Source of the DNA: Bicyclus anynana
Lineage: Eukaryota > Arthropoda > Insecta > Lepidoptera > Nymphalidae
Length of the DNA: 64,000 nucleotides
Direction of reading: 5' to 3'
Assembly (NCBI RefSeq): GCF_947172395.1
Contig: NC_069104.1
Span: 5,607,355-5,671,354, forward strand
Positions 11,301 to 19,958 of the stretch are shown piece by piece. Under the pieces are notes generated by a model that saw only the letters and a list, made by a program, of their open reading frames with translations, ran no database searches and had not been told where the DNA came from. Positions within the stretch are counted from its first letter, which is position 1; each line of letters opens with the position of its first letter. A program made the position numbers and the translations under genes.

Positions 11301-14300
11301 AGATTAAGATACATTTAATGAACTGCCATATTAGTCCAATAGTTAGCCTAAGTGGCTTCGAAAATGCCGTGTGTATTCTTCCAAGAAATTCTCAATAGCA
11401 GCCTGGAGTTGGCATTAGGCCTCTAAAAGCACCTTAAACCGTCGGTCCTGTTACCCTATGCTCAAACTTGGTTTATATTAACAAGTAGGTACGAGAACAA
11501 TCAATCAATCAATCATTCAATCAATCAATCAATTGATTTCTTTGCAGATACATGCATTATTTAGATGGATAGATAGGTGGTCGGTAGATGTAGATGGTAA
11601 ATGTATCTTGCCAATTAGGCATGCAAATTATTTATTAAGTACTAGCGGACGCCCGCGACTTCGTCCGCGTGAAAGTCGTTGTAAACTTTCAACTACCCCT
11701 ACCCTACCACTACCCTACCCCTACCCTACCATACCCCTGCCCTACCCCTACCCTACACTACCCCTACCCTACCCTACCCCTACCCTACCCCTACCCTACA
11801 CTACCCCTACCCTACCCCTACCCTACACTACCCCTACCCTACCCCTACCCTACTCATTAAGGCTGCACTTCTTTATTTATTCCCCCCCGTTATACAAAAA
11901 TAATCCATATAGCATGAATTAGTATGCACGCGCGATGGCTTAGCGTATTTCTTGTATAACTTTGGTGTTTCTTTACCGATTTTTATGATTCTTTTTTTAT
12001 TGAATAGGTAATAATGTTACCTTTTTTATGGCTGTACACGCGACGGAAGCTTAAAAAATTGAGTAACTTCTCCCGTTTTCTCAACATTTCTCTTCACTGC
12101 TCTGCTCCTATTGATTGTAGCGTAATGAAAAGTATACTATAACCTGCCCAGGAGTATGAAGAATAATTGTACCAAGTTTCATTAAAATCCGTCCAGTAGT
12201 TTTTGTTTCTATAAAGAACATACAGACAGACAGACAGACAAAAATTTTATTGATTGCATTTTTGGCATCAGTATCGATCACTAATCACCCCCTGATAGTT
12301 ATTTTGGAAATATATTTCATGTACAGAATTGACCTCTCTACAGATTTATTATAAGTATAGATTTAATGATTCAAATGATAATTTCACTATTTAAAATTTA
12401 CATCTTTACAATTAAAATATGTATGAAAATAACAATAATATCAACTTAACACTTTCATTACCGCTACGATTTTCACGATGTTTTCTCGGGAGCCGCCTAC
12501 ATTTTACGTTGGACTCGCTAGGTGAGTCGCCGGCGCTGCGATACGAATCATTCGACTCGCCACGCGAGTTCAGTGGCATTGCGTTAGGGTAAAAACTATG
12601 TTCTGTTATTTTTGTGGCCGTGACAGTGTACGTTACGTGTTTAAAGCAATTAACTAGTATATGGTGTAATTTAACAAAAAGAAAATGGCAAGAAACACTA
12701 TAAATAAACGAAAAGGTAAGTTTGTTTCGTAATTTATGCAGTGGCTCTCAATCTTACAAATACTGATTATTGTTGATATCTTATATTGTTTTTATAAACA
12801 GATTTTCTTATTATATGTATAGATGTTTTGAGTAAAGTTACATTTTAATTACTTTCGAAATTTTCAGGCCACCACAAAACACAATAACATAGAACACAAG
12901 AATCTCAAAGTCCAGAAAACGTTTGCCAGGGGTTAAAACAGTAGGTACTCCAACAGGTCCAGTAATCGAAAGCCAAGTCACAATGATAGAAAACAAATAT
13001 ACGCGTGCGATAAGGAAAGGGTCGTGCTTAACACTAATCTATATATAAAGAAAGTCGGGTTTGTTACAACACTTCACTCGAGATTGACCAATGAGAGCTT
13101 GGCAAAAACAATGTTATCAGTGCTTTTATTGCTTACTAACCAGAGCGTTCATGTTAAAAAATACCGGTTCCTTTTGTTTTGCCGGCAATTTTTAACAATG
13201 CGAAGGGATCCTCCAGGGGGGGGACAGTTCCATACATTCTGAGCAATTTGTTGACTTACAGGCCATCTAGATCTAGTAGTGAAACAACTTTTCGACTAAG
13301 TTGGTAAAAATATCTCAACAGATGGCAGCAATTCCATCGCTAATCTTAGTGTGCCCAGTATCAATATTTGCAACCATTTCGTAATATTTAATAATTTTAA
13401 CGATAATGAAAAAAATAGTAACTCTGTAATAATCTCATAGACCACTACATGAAATATATATTTAAATAGTTTTGCAAATCAAACTTCTTCATTTAATAAA
13501 ATATGTGACGCATAAGTTAACATAGAGTGTTTGGTTAGTTTTTAAGTAACAAATGGCAACTACGCAACAATATTAACTAAATGGCTAAGATGATATGAAG
13601 TAATAATCTTTATATTATTTCCGGGAACAAAATATTTATAGTATGTTCATGGGGAGGCAAAACATGGAGCAGTGGCGTTTTTCTTCCAAGCCATTTTCCA
13701 GTCCTTAATGCGTTTGATAGCAAATAATGTCTGCAAATTAGTTACGACTTCATATACTTTTCTATATTTATTCTGCAATTATTTTTTTAAATAAAAATAT
13801 TTTGACTCCTCAGTTTTGTCCGATTGCCCGTGAATATTACTTAAACAGTTTTTACAGTATGATCATGAATTAAATTGTGTTGGTTGCGATTGTAAGTTAA
13901 TGGGTTTAACAAAATAAGCGTATATTAATTTCAACGTGGCCATGAACTGTCATCTGGTCCAGTGGTGAACATGGTCGAACGGATTCTAACAAAGTTACGT
14001 ATGATTAGGAATAGTCGTGGGTTCGAGCCTGGGTGGGGAATGGATTCATCACAATATATTTTTTTTTGTTTTTTTTATTTGTTTTTCTCAATTCGTTTTT
14101 TTTAATATTTTTTGAGTTTTATTAAACCTCGATTAAAAATCTCCATTTAAATAAAATTGCCGCTGTTTTAGTAGTACCTATAAGTTTACTCCAAACCGCA
14201 GTTGGCGCTTCAATTTAAGCCACCGAAAATCTTCAAGAGGGCTCTCTTTTCCCATATACTTATTATACTCTTTGGGATCCTCTTTCAGTTGTAACTCTTA

Positions 14301-17300
14301 AAGTAATAGACCGAGAGTTGAGTTTGTGTTTTCTGCACCGTTCGTTTAACAAAAACGCAAGGACAGACTCAAAAACTTAGAAGTACCCATTTGGTGAACA
14401 CCAAATTCGAGCCCCTACAAGGTGTCGAACACAATCCGCCGTTGTTTTACGAGTGAATGTGACTTTTGGTAAAATGAAAATAAAAGTATCTACCTTTTAT
14501 ATATTTCATTTATAAAAGTTTGAGAATCTATGTTAGTGAACTCGCCTAGCGAGTTCAAGGCATTGCAGAATAGTTTATTTTCTTTCGATTATAAACTGGG
14601 TCTGCACACCCGGCCCACCACGTTATTCATTAGATTAGTGTATATTTAGTCTTCAGTATTATTTTAAGCAGAAAATACACATGCATTTTGAAAAAAAATT
14701 GCAAAAACATTGAACTCGCGAGGCGAGTCTACGGCGCTGGAATAAAATTTACGTGGACTCTCCGGGCGAGTCGGTGGCACTGAACGTGTTAAATACTCAT
14801 TTACACTGTAGAATGCCTGTTGAGTTAGGTATTTATATAATTTATTTTTAAAGCAATTTATATTCTTTTTTTTCCTAATTTCTTTTGGTAACTAACCTTA
14901 TATAAATCAATGACAACCATATTTTACGTATTCTGTAAAGCCAGTGTTAAAATGATGACATCACAAGTCTATCGGCTGATAATGATGATGATGATAATTA
15001 CCGTACTTACCTATTGATACCGTCTTGAAGGCCATCGCCGTCGGCAGCTGGCGGCAGGTCTTGTAGACTAGCTTTAGCTGACGACGTACGACGTCCGTTA
15101 CCTTGACCAACCTGCAGTTATTATACAAAATTCACATGTGTTTTCTTACCAATTTTTCTTTGACAAAATTCTGAATTAGGTAGGTACCCTACCAAAATCT
15201 TAATATAAAATATCTTTGGTTAAACTTGGTTAAACCAAATTAACGTTTAACAATCAAGTTAAAGAGCCTCAATAGCTCAACGGTAAGAGCGATCGGACTC
15301 ATCACCGAGGGATGGTGGTTCAATCCCCGCCCCGTTAGTCTATTGTCGTACCTACCCACTCCTAATACAGTCTTTCCGACTAGTTGGAGGGAATCGGAAT
15401 ATTGATCATAATTAAAAAAAATGGCAAATATTCTGTTTTTTTTTTAAATAGTATAAAACTACATCTTTCAACGGCTTTACCTATAAATAAAGAACAACGG
15501 GCACAATCCGACCCGGTTTGTGAAAAATCTCTTAAGTAGGTACGTATAGCCGGATGCAATCTGTGTGATGCTCAGACCAATTATTTAATAGACCTGCCTC
15601 GCTAGACGTTACTTTTCTGTCAAAGTATGTGATTTATTTATTTATTTATTTATTTTTATAGGGTACCAACAGGTTATGACAATTAAAATTGAGTTTTACA
15701 AAAACATAGATTAGTGAAGTTGTTGTGTCATAGACCCACTTATAGGTTACCTCAACATGCGTAATTTAGTACTCGAATAGATACATAAAAAGAATTAAAA
15801 GAATAATAAATAGGTTAATTAGACTAAATTAGGGAGAAAACTGTTTTAGATTTGCGTTTGAAAATATAGATATGGATCTATCACACAATTACATTATGAA
15901 CAGAATTAAACTAATATAACAATAAAAAGAAAAAAAAACAGTATAATCTAAAGATAAAAATAACATTTAAGAGGTATCCCTTTTGTACTGAGTTAAAAAA
16001 TATTTTTCTAGTTTATTTTTGAAAATAGGCAAAGTGTCACCAGCTATATCAATATTTACTTCCTTAGAAATAGTGTTATATGTGGAAATCATTCTATTTA
16101 ATGGAGCTGAAGCGCCTAAATTTGTTTTGGAGTAACTAGTCCAGAAAGGCGTGAAATTTTTGACCCGACTATATGGTCGTATCGTATGATCAACGATCTA
16201 ATGCGATTATAAAAACTGTATGTATAGAATCGATGTTAAATAGTGGTAATCGTGTTCGTCGGTTAAAGAGCTCCGTAAAAATACCTTTTTGTGTGATTGA
16301 ATTGTGTAAAAAACGGGTAAAAACTTCTAGTTTAGTATAAGATACATACAAAATCTAAGCTCGTTTCCTCAGAAAATGACAGACAATTTTGTTCGTGACT
16401 ATGAGTGCAATACAGGTCCTCATATAATTGGTCTGAGGTGTGATGTCTCGGAAATAAGCTATGAGTGTCGCTACGCACAGGTCATACATAAAGTAGACGC
16501 GAGAGGCGACTACGGGTGCGTGATCATACCGTCTCCCTACGTTACCGCTGATATCTAAAATCTTGTATTGCGCAGCTGAACGCACGATCCATTCAACTAA
16601 AACCAGTATTTTTTTATATTTGGTGGGATTAAAAAGTTCAGGTCAATAAAAAAATTCCGATGCTAATGCTCGTTACCGTAACTTATCAGTTAATTTATGA
16701 TTTGAATTATTACGGAAACTATTATTTAATGACAAAGTGGCGAAGGAACTTGATATCTGCAGCTTAGGTCGTGGGTTCGATTACAACAACTTGAAAATAT
16801 GCAACCCTCATTAACGTAAACTGGTGTTCCGGGGACAGTTCCGGGCTTCAGGGAGCCGCTGGAAGCTGGCGGCTCGAGACCATTGTGTTTGGAAGTCCAT
16901 GCAAGAGGCCTATGTCCAGCAGTGAACGTCCATAGGGATGATGATTATTAACGTTGAGTCAAAATTCCAATTCAAAAAGGTGCCCGTTGGCCTTCATGGA
17001 GGTCAAGTTACACCAACCACGATCTTACCAAAGTTTGCAACTACCTATCGAAGCACGATCGCAACTTCTTTAGATACCTGCCATGAAGCTATAAAGATAG
17101 CTAGACCAAGCCCTTATAAATATACTCAGAATACAGAAAACACCAGAAACCACGTTCAAACGTCATTATAAAGCACGCATTGTGTCCAAAAATTGTACCT
17201 GTTTGTAAAGGTATATTTCTTTTTACTCTGTTATAGGTATAGCACGTCACACTGCACTGCATACACAGAGTGACTAATCGCTTGTTCATGAAATAACACA

Positions 17301-17567
17301 AAAAAATATAGAGTACCTAATTTCAACGGTTTCATTCCTATGCGCGACACACCTTCTGGAGTTTTCTGTATTCTAAGTAAATGTAGTGTGCAATTGAGTT
17401 GGTAAAGGCAGAACCTTCAAATCAGAACTGTGTGTCGTACTTACGCCAGTCGATTCATTCGTGCCGAGAGAATTGCTGTCGTCTATGCGCTTTTTTCTGG
17501 TCCGCTTGCGTTTTGATGCGTCAAAAACTTTAAATAATTTCTTACTATCACTCGTCTTACACTCCAT
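5131..17567 (-). CDS. Uncharacterised 13-exon gene, about 721 aa, basic / coiled-coil protein
   Basis: I assembled this from 13 segments whose GT-AG sites and reading phases all fit: 17445-17567, 15011-15111, 11198-11284, 10536-10608, 9517-9608, 9051-9170, 8832-8952, 7956-8753, 7763-7876, 7464-7580, 6895-7005, 5974-6081, 5131-5331. They sum to 2166 nt, or 722 codons with the stop. In order, the protein has a Lys/Arg-rich N-terminus (RKRTRKKR), a Ser-Pro/Arg stretch like RS-domain proteins (RSPRSPRRNRR), an acidic segment, a large Arg/Asp/Glu/Tyr-rich exon, three exons that each encode a motif of the form L/M-W-x-E-x-x-x-x-Y/F (coiled coil likely), and a Pro-rich tail ending in Arg/His. I do not recognise the family. 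Composition could make automatic pipelines call it a zinc-finger CCCH 13-like protein, but no CCCH pattern is present. A nuclear or RNA-related role is a guess from composition. It lies head to tail with osa. Exon 10's donor is the weakest site. Confidence 0.72.
5372..5671 (+). repeat. SINE family A copy (tRNA-derived, Metulj-like)
   Basis: A tRNA-like head with B-box GTGTGGGTTCGAATCCG, a body CAACTTTTCAGTTGTGTGCATTTTAAG, then CGTGAGGAAACCTGCATACC and GTGAGCCGAATATAGG..GATAATGATG tail. The A-box region is shortened. This is the commonest SINE in the window (eight copies). The Metulj name is by recall of the family's general form, not by search. Confidence 0.85.
5974..6081 (-). CDS. 13-exon gene, exon 12 (Ala/Pro-rich)
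   Basis: Acceptor ATTTCTCAG, donor GTAAGTAT. 36 codons: LATSESPARPAAAPPTCVEG and on to YRMPHHYPQ. GC-rich, phase 0-0. Confidence 0.72.
6123..6165 (+). repeat. Dispersed repeat, copy 2 (GATACAGGGCTCCTC...)
   Basis: Matches 4446-4486 over about 40 bp. Located in the intron between exons 12 and 11. Confidence 0.55.
6395..6710 (+). mobile_element. RTE-type LINE, 3' ORF fragment
   Basis: A + frame at 6401-6640 reads RRLKVTQQAMERAMLGVSLR and IRRRTKVTDIAQRVAKLKW, the C-terminal signature of RTE-type reverse transcriptases in Lepidoptera, followed by the GTGGACCGAGGATATAAAGCGGGTTGCAGG and GCCGCTGGATGCTGGCGGC blocks. Truncated at both ends. Antisense to the host gene, inside its intron 11. Confidence 0.85.
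6835..6870 (+). repeat. SINE A head fragment
   Basis: TGATAGCCCAGTGGATATGA matches the A-box region of SINE family A; the rest is missing. Confidence 0.5.
6895..7005 (-). CDS. 13-exon gene, exon 11 (coiled-coil motif 3)
   Basis: Acceptor TACATTAG, donor GTGAATGC, 37 codons, phase 0-0. Contains EEINKQRSEMSEMANMWQEC and LQRYRDMSNDFNNLKQQ. Aligns with exons 9 and 10 over the W-x-E-C/L-M/L-x-R/C-Y/F block. Confidence 0.75.
7464..7580 (-). CDS. 13-exon gene, exon 10 (coiled-coil motif 2)
   Basis: Acceptor ATTGTTCAG is good; the donor (ATG|GTGCTT) is weak and was chosen because it is phase 0. 39 codons containing EQLRLWRECMRRYETVARD, the same motif as exons 9 and 11. The exact 3' end is uncertain. 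Confidence 0.6.
7691..7784. repeat. Perfect 47-bp tandem duplication spanning a splice donor
   Basis: Two identical head-to-tail copies, 7691-7737 and 7738-7784, each beginning TTACTAATCAAATTTCGTTA. On the minus strand each copy contains the exon 9 end plus its GTTAGT donor. Confidence 0.95.
7763..7876 (-). CDS. 13-exon gene, exon 9 (coiled-coil motif 1)
   Basis: 38 codons, phase 0-0. Encodes QEISEQREAMDKMMKLWKEL and MRCFKDIS. Its last 22 bases and donor (GTTAGTAA) lie inside a perfect 47-bp tandem duplication, so a second identical donor lies 47 bp downstream. Confidence 0.72.
7956..8753 (-). CDS. 13-exon gene, exon 8 (large Arg/Asp/Glu/Tyr-rich exon)
   Basis: 266 codons between acceptor AATTTCAG and donor GTTAGTTC, phase 0 at both ends. 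Low-complexity, rich in DRR, RDR, RYR, SRERSRDR and YEDRR words; predicted disordered. Codon use and open length on only this strand support coding. Confidence 0.82.
8832..8952 (-). CDS. 13-exon gene, exon 7
   Basis: Acceptor TTCTCAAAAG, donor GTAAGTTT. Includes a hydrophobic helix-like part (DQQAALFETFAKFCVQMNEK) that contrasts with the charged exons around it and may be a structured or binding segment. Ends in phase 0. Confidence 0.78.
9051..9170 (-). CDS. 13-exon gene, exon 6 (His/Arg/Glu-rich)
   Basis: Acceptor TATCAATAG, donor GTATAGCC. Reads HRHSRRHEECRPNQNRETS and onward to HRDEHRERE. Strongly charged; carries AA into exon 7. Confidence 0.75.
9517..9608 (-). CDS. 13-exon gene, exon 5 (acidic)
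   Basis: Acceptor TTGTGAACAG, donor GTAAGCTC. Encodes DGEDAIESIPQDQDSFIYAF and an amphipathic LEEAIKRDKK end. Carries AA into exon 6. Confidence 0.75.
9783..10433 (-). mobile_element. RTE-type LINE 3' fragment, split by an insertion
   Basis: On the minus strand the flanks encode the same RTE C-terminus as 6395-6710 (RTKVTEIAQRVAKLKW...). The RTE sequence stops at 10061 and resumes at 10354, so the copy was interrupted by the segment at 10062-10353. Confidence 0.82.
10062..10353. mobile_element. 292-bp unidentified GC-rich insertion with 15-bp target-site duplication
   Basis: Bounded by two copies of TCCTCTGATTCGATC (10047-10061 and 10354-10368) inside an RTE copy whose sequence continues across. 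No poly(A), terminal inverted repeat or long ORF. One end has GGGAGGTGGTGGGTTG, a possible non-poly(A) retroelement tail. A 15-bp duplication fits target-primed retrotransposition. Confidence 0.8.
10536..10608 (-). CDS. 13-exon gene, exon 4
   Basis: Acceptor TGAATTACAG, donor GTACTGTC. The carry from exon 3 completes an Ala codon and 24 codons follow (REGISLALKSGLVSTPRSMS...), ending in phase 0 as exon 5 needs. Confidence 0.68.
11198..11284 (-). CDS. 13-exon gene, exon 3 (RS-like)
   Basis: Acceptor GTGGTACAG, donor GTAAGTCA. Too short for a simple ORF scan; found because exons 2 and 5 did not join in frame. With the carried AG it reads ERGSSPSLNRSPVDMQRSPR and continues in Arg/Ser/Pro, with repeated S-P and R-S-P. 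Leaves a GC carry. Confidence 0.7.
11642..12361 (-). mobile_element. Non-autonomous Helitron-like element with CCCTAC repeat core
   Basis: Read on the minus strand it begins TCTATACTTATAATAAATCT and ends ...CGCGGGCGTCCGCTAG, inserted between A and T, as Helitrons are (5' TC, 3' CTRR). It contains AAAATCCGTCCAGTAGTTTTTG and (CAGA)n, common to lepidopteran Lep1-like elements. The core at 11695-11855 is a CCCTAC / CCCTACACTAC array. Confidence 0.75.
11695..11855. repeat. (CCCTAC)n simple repeat
   Basis: Imperfect six-base array with interspersed ACTAC and CATAC variants. It gives the Pro/Leu/Tyr-rich spurious ORFs at 11533-11922. Confidence 0.92.
12512..12571. repeat. Left-end subterminal palindromes of the piggyBac-like element
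   Basis: GACTCGCTAGGTGAGTCG at 12512-12529 and CGACTCGCCACGCGAGTTC at 12553-12571, each followed by a GGC(A/G)(C/T)TG word. Candidate transposase-binding sites. Confidence 0.7.
13950..14050 (+). repeat. tRNA-derived SINE-like head
   Basis: A-box-like CTGGTCCAGTGGTGAACATGG and B-box GGGTTCGAGCC, followed by a T-rich stretch. No full cloverleaf. Confidence 0.5.
14538..14772. repeat. Right-end subterminal palindromes of the piggyBac-like element
   Basis: GAACTCGCCTAGCGAGTTC (14538-14556), GAACTCGCGAGGCGAGTC (14712-14729) and GGACTCTCCGGGCGAGTC (14755-14772), again followed by GGC-A/G-C/T-TG words. Confidence 0.7.
14890..15000 (+). repeat. MITE fragment plus RTE 3' tail
   Basis: 14906-14943 resembles the fold-back arm at 18890-18930 (ATCAATGACAACCATATTTT, ATTCTGTAA). 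14970-15000 (CTATCGGCTGATAATGATGA) is the usual RTE 3' terminus. It abuts exon 2, ending only about 10 bp from its donor. Confidence 0.5.
15011..15111 (-). CDS. 13-exon gene, exon 2
   Basis: Acceptor TAACTGCAG, donor GTAAGTAC. 33 codons plus two bases (AG) carried to the next exon. The only one of three frames that both continues exon 1 and stays open reads VGQGNGRRTSSAKASLQDL and onward; a polar, disordered sequence. Confidence 0.75.
15264..15420 (+). repeat. SINE family B copy
   Basis: Head GCCTCAATAGCTCAACGGTA, B-box GGTGGTTCAATCCC, body GTCGTACCTACCCACTCCTAA. Two more copies in reverse at 36868-37009 and 40109-40262. Confidence 0.75.
15571..16437. mobile_element. hAT-like MITE, copy 1, interrupted by a LINE fragment
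   Basis: Terminal inverted repeats CTCAGACCAATTAT...GACCTG, with identical 8-bp target duplications GTGTGATG at 15563-15570 and 16438-16445. It is homologous, in inverse orientation, to the 313-bp uninterrupted copy at 24940-25252. The 554-bp excess is the insertion at about 15634-16183. Eight-base duplications are typical of the hAT superfamily. Confidence 0.88.
15634..16183 (-). mobile_element. 5'-truncated LINE 3' end nested in the hAT-like MITE
   Basis: On the minus strand a frame ends at TAA (15969-15967) after KNKLEKYFLTQYKRDTS; upstream it reads ASAPLNRMISTYNTISKEV, the C-terminus of a CR1/Jockey-group reverse transcriptase. A (TAAA)n tail follows at 15634-15655. The flanks GTATGTGAT and GTATGAT suggest a decayed target duplication. 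Confidence 0.8.
16781..16945 (+). mobile_element. RTE-type LINE 3' end
   Basis: CAGGGAGCCGCTGGAAGCTG then CTATGTCCAGCAGTGAACGT and a GATGATGATT tail: the canonical 3' end of lepidopteran RTE elements. Lies in intron 1 of the 13-exon gene. Confidence 0.8.
17445..17567 (-). CDS. 13-exon gene, exon 1 (start codon)
   Basis: ATG at 17567-17565 opens 41 codons ending at a strong GTAAGTAC donor, phase 0. It encodes a basic segment with KRKRTRKKR that could act as a nuclear localisation signal. No upstream in-frame ATG is obvious. Confidence 0.75.
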
Positions 17568-18165
17568 CGGATGTCACCAAAAGGGTCTCGGTACATCAGA
17601 ATTACTTAAACTATTTCCATCAGCATTTGGTAAACATTTACTATAGATTAAAAGTTAAATATTAAATTCGGAATTTATACAAATTTGTTATCCAAATAAA
17701 CACGGACAGATGTGGATTTGACACTATGATTGAATAATTGAAAATAGAATTCTCTCGACTTTCTGGCAGTGACAGATTTTGTTTGCCAGTCATTTGAAAT
17801 CTATTTACTTTTTGTTATTCTTCTCTTTATCAATTACTCCGTAAGGCCGGTCGCGTACACTCGTTTTACTTGTTCGGAAAACCGAATGCATGAAATCAAT
17901 ATAAAATATTGTAGGAAATAGTAGTCGGAGACGGATTTGACGTCGCTCGATCTCGTGTTGGCTCGTGCCGACGCTAGGTGGCGCGACTTGTTTTGGTAAA
18001 AAGTAGGGATTTAGAGAGGGATAGCGATCAGTTGGCGGGAACTACTTGCGATATAGGGCGCTCGCCGTACGGTCGGCTTCAGTATGCTCGTGGCGTTCGA
18101 ACCGTTCACATTTCTTGATGTGACTTCAGTGGAAAAGGGGAGTGTTTGTTAACAGTCAAAGGATC

Positions 18166-18240
18166 CTTTAACCCTACACACAACGTTCACAAGTGCGTGA
18201 CTCCACTCAAGGTCATTCTCTGCCATTCTAGGGTCTTTTT
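18166..18240. repeat. Dispersed repeat F, copy 1
   Basis: TTTAACCCTACACACAACGT..TCACAAGTGCGTGACTCC..CTCTGCCAT aligns with 32793-32868. Family unknown. Confidence 0.55.
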
Positions 18241-18574
18241 TTGGTTACAGTTTGGTTTGTTAATTAAGTTTTCCGGACAAATATTGTGAAACCTTTGGTC
18301 AACATTGGTTTTCTTATTTTTTAAATCCACTTTTGAACCTTCTGCTAAAAATATATTAAATGACGCGTACGTTTTTTACCGAACGGAACAAATTCCGCGC
18401 GAATATAATAAATGCGAGCCCTTGCGACAATATACATTCCAAATGAAGAAAAACGTAAAATCTGCGATAATCTCACGGAATTCCAAATCGAAATCATGCG
18501 TTGGGAAAACGAATGTATGCGGCTGGCCTTACCGCTGACGTTTATATAAAACCTCGAATCGAAGCCAGCCAGAA

Positions 18575-18760
18575 ATTAAAGGGGCTGGACTCGACATCCA
18601 GAGGGCATGGGTTCGACCCCCCTTGGTTTGTAAAAGTAATGCTTTTATTTAACTCGATTCCAGTGTATCTTTCAGAAAATTCAACCCTGCTACCTAACAA
18701 AGCCACCATAGTCCAACTGTATTGCCTACTTGTACTTGCATACGGCGTAAACTGAGACAC
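18575..18760 (+). repeat. tRNA-derived SINE-like sequence
   Basis: A tRNA 3'-half-like part GGACTCGACATCCAGAGGGC with B-box GGGTTCGACCC. The tail CTACCTAACAAAGCCACCAT..AGTCCAACTGTATTGCC resembles 54495-54545 and 62680-62725. Confidence 0.45.
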
Positions 18761-18841
18761 TTTCGGCTTTTTTAACTTACCTTATCAAAGGTTTATATAT
18801 AATACGAGTTACTATCTATGGAGGTGTATGTACCTCTACGC

Positions 18842-19090
18842 CAGTCAATTCACTAACTTTGACGTAAGTTAGCTACATAAGAGAATTAACATCAAATCAA
18901 TAACAGCCACATTTTTCGTATTCCGTAAGTTTTTACAAAATCACAATGGTGAATTTCGTATCTATCTTAACTAGCATACGTCAAAGTTTGTGAATTGCCC
19001 TGCTAAAGTCTTTACAGAATGTGAAAAATGCGGTTGTTATTGATTTGATGTTAATTATATTACGTGGCTAATAGACCAGTTAGTGAATAC
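18842..19090. repeat. Fold-back MITE with long imperfect arms
   Basis: Arm 18884-18930 (AATTAACATCAAATCAATAA, CAGCCACATTTTTCGTATTC) pairs with 19009-19060. A second pair, 18842-18872 with 18970-18999, nests in it. The RNA or single strand would form a long hairpin. Confidence 0.75.
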
Positions 19091-19782
19091 TGTTAGCATG
19101 TCAAAGTGTGGACTGCTGGGTAGGTTTCAGCCGCAGCTAGTTACCAAACATCCATCTTAGACTGCATAACCTCAAGTGAGTTGCCTTTTCTCTGAGTTCA
19201 AAAGAACTTGTATTCATTAGATATCTTAGTCGAAAACAAGACTATTGTAACTCTCACTCTCTAGGCTCAACACAATATCGGGTATTCCTTCCTCCTCTGT
19301 GAAACAACATTAGCGCTAACAAATAGACATACATAATTATGTCAAAAGACAAAGGATATGTATTTTTACAAAAATAAATGCAATTTTAAAAATAAAAAAA
19401 AAGTTTCGCAAATTACAAAATTGTAATTTTATTTGGCTAATATTATTATTGTTAATTTCTAATATTGACAAAAATATGGTTACCCATATTTGGTAAGTTC
19501 CTATTTACAGAATGTGTCTAAATATAAAATATAAATTGTAAAACAAAAATCTCAATTTGGTGAATCGGTGTCAGGTGTGGATTCAAAAATGCCAATCAGA
19601 AAAAAAAATAATGAAATCAGATTCAATTTCAATATATTATAGATTATTGTAATAATTCACATTAAACTTAACTAAAACTTATAGCCCACATAAGCTCCTC
19701 ACAGTCGCCTCGCCGCCGAGGCGCTAAGGTACTCTGTATAAAATCTCCATCATAAAACCAATAAACAGATTCAAGTCCCATT

Positions 19783-19788
19783 TTTATT
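19783..19788 (-). other. osa: osa poly(A) signal AATAAA
   Basis: AATAAA on the minus strand (TTTATT on +), 171 nt past the osa stop codon. The only well-placed canonical signal close to the stop. Confidence 0.55.
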
Positions 19789-19958
19789 ATAAAAATCAAA
19801 ATTACGAGTTATAATACATCTGTTTCTCAATCGAACAATAGAAATCGACGTTAGCACATTTGCCGTCAGCCGTGAGCCGTTTGCCGTGAGCCGTTTGCCG
19901 GGCGCCAGTACGACTATATGTACAGAGCGGGCACCGCGCGCGGGTCGAGCCGGCCGGG

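Larger units (their letters stand above)
12446..14792. mobile_element. piggyBac-like non-autonomous DNA transposon, TTAA-flanked
   Basis: Flanked by TTAA on both sides (12446-12449, 14789-14792). Termini CACTTTCATTACC and CACGTTCAGTGCC match at 10 of 13 positions as inverted repeats. Five subterminal palindromes of form ACTCGC-n2/4-GCGAGT sit near the two ends. No transposase ORF remains. A tRNA-like SINE head at 13950-14040 is inside. The element lies in intron 2 of the 13-exon gene. Confidence 0.75.
17568..19782. other. Intergenic region between the 13-exon gene and osa
   Basis: Expected to hold the promoter and 5' UTR of the 13-exon gene (17568 to about 18150; a GC-richer patch at 17935-18110 is a candidate) and the region past the osa poly(A) site. 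Repeats at 18166-18240, 18575-18760 and 18842-19090 are listed separately. No host exon seen. Confidence 0.6.

Noticed and set aside
11695..11855. Telomeric repeat
   Set aside because: The unit is CCCTAC-like, not the insect CCTAA/TTAGG type, and it lies inside a Helitron-like element.
11533..11922. 129-codon Pro/Leu/Tyr ORF
   Set aside because: Translation of the CCCTAC simple repeat.
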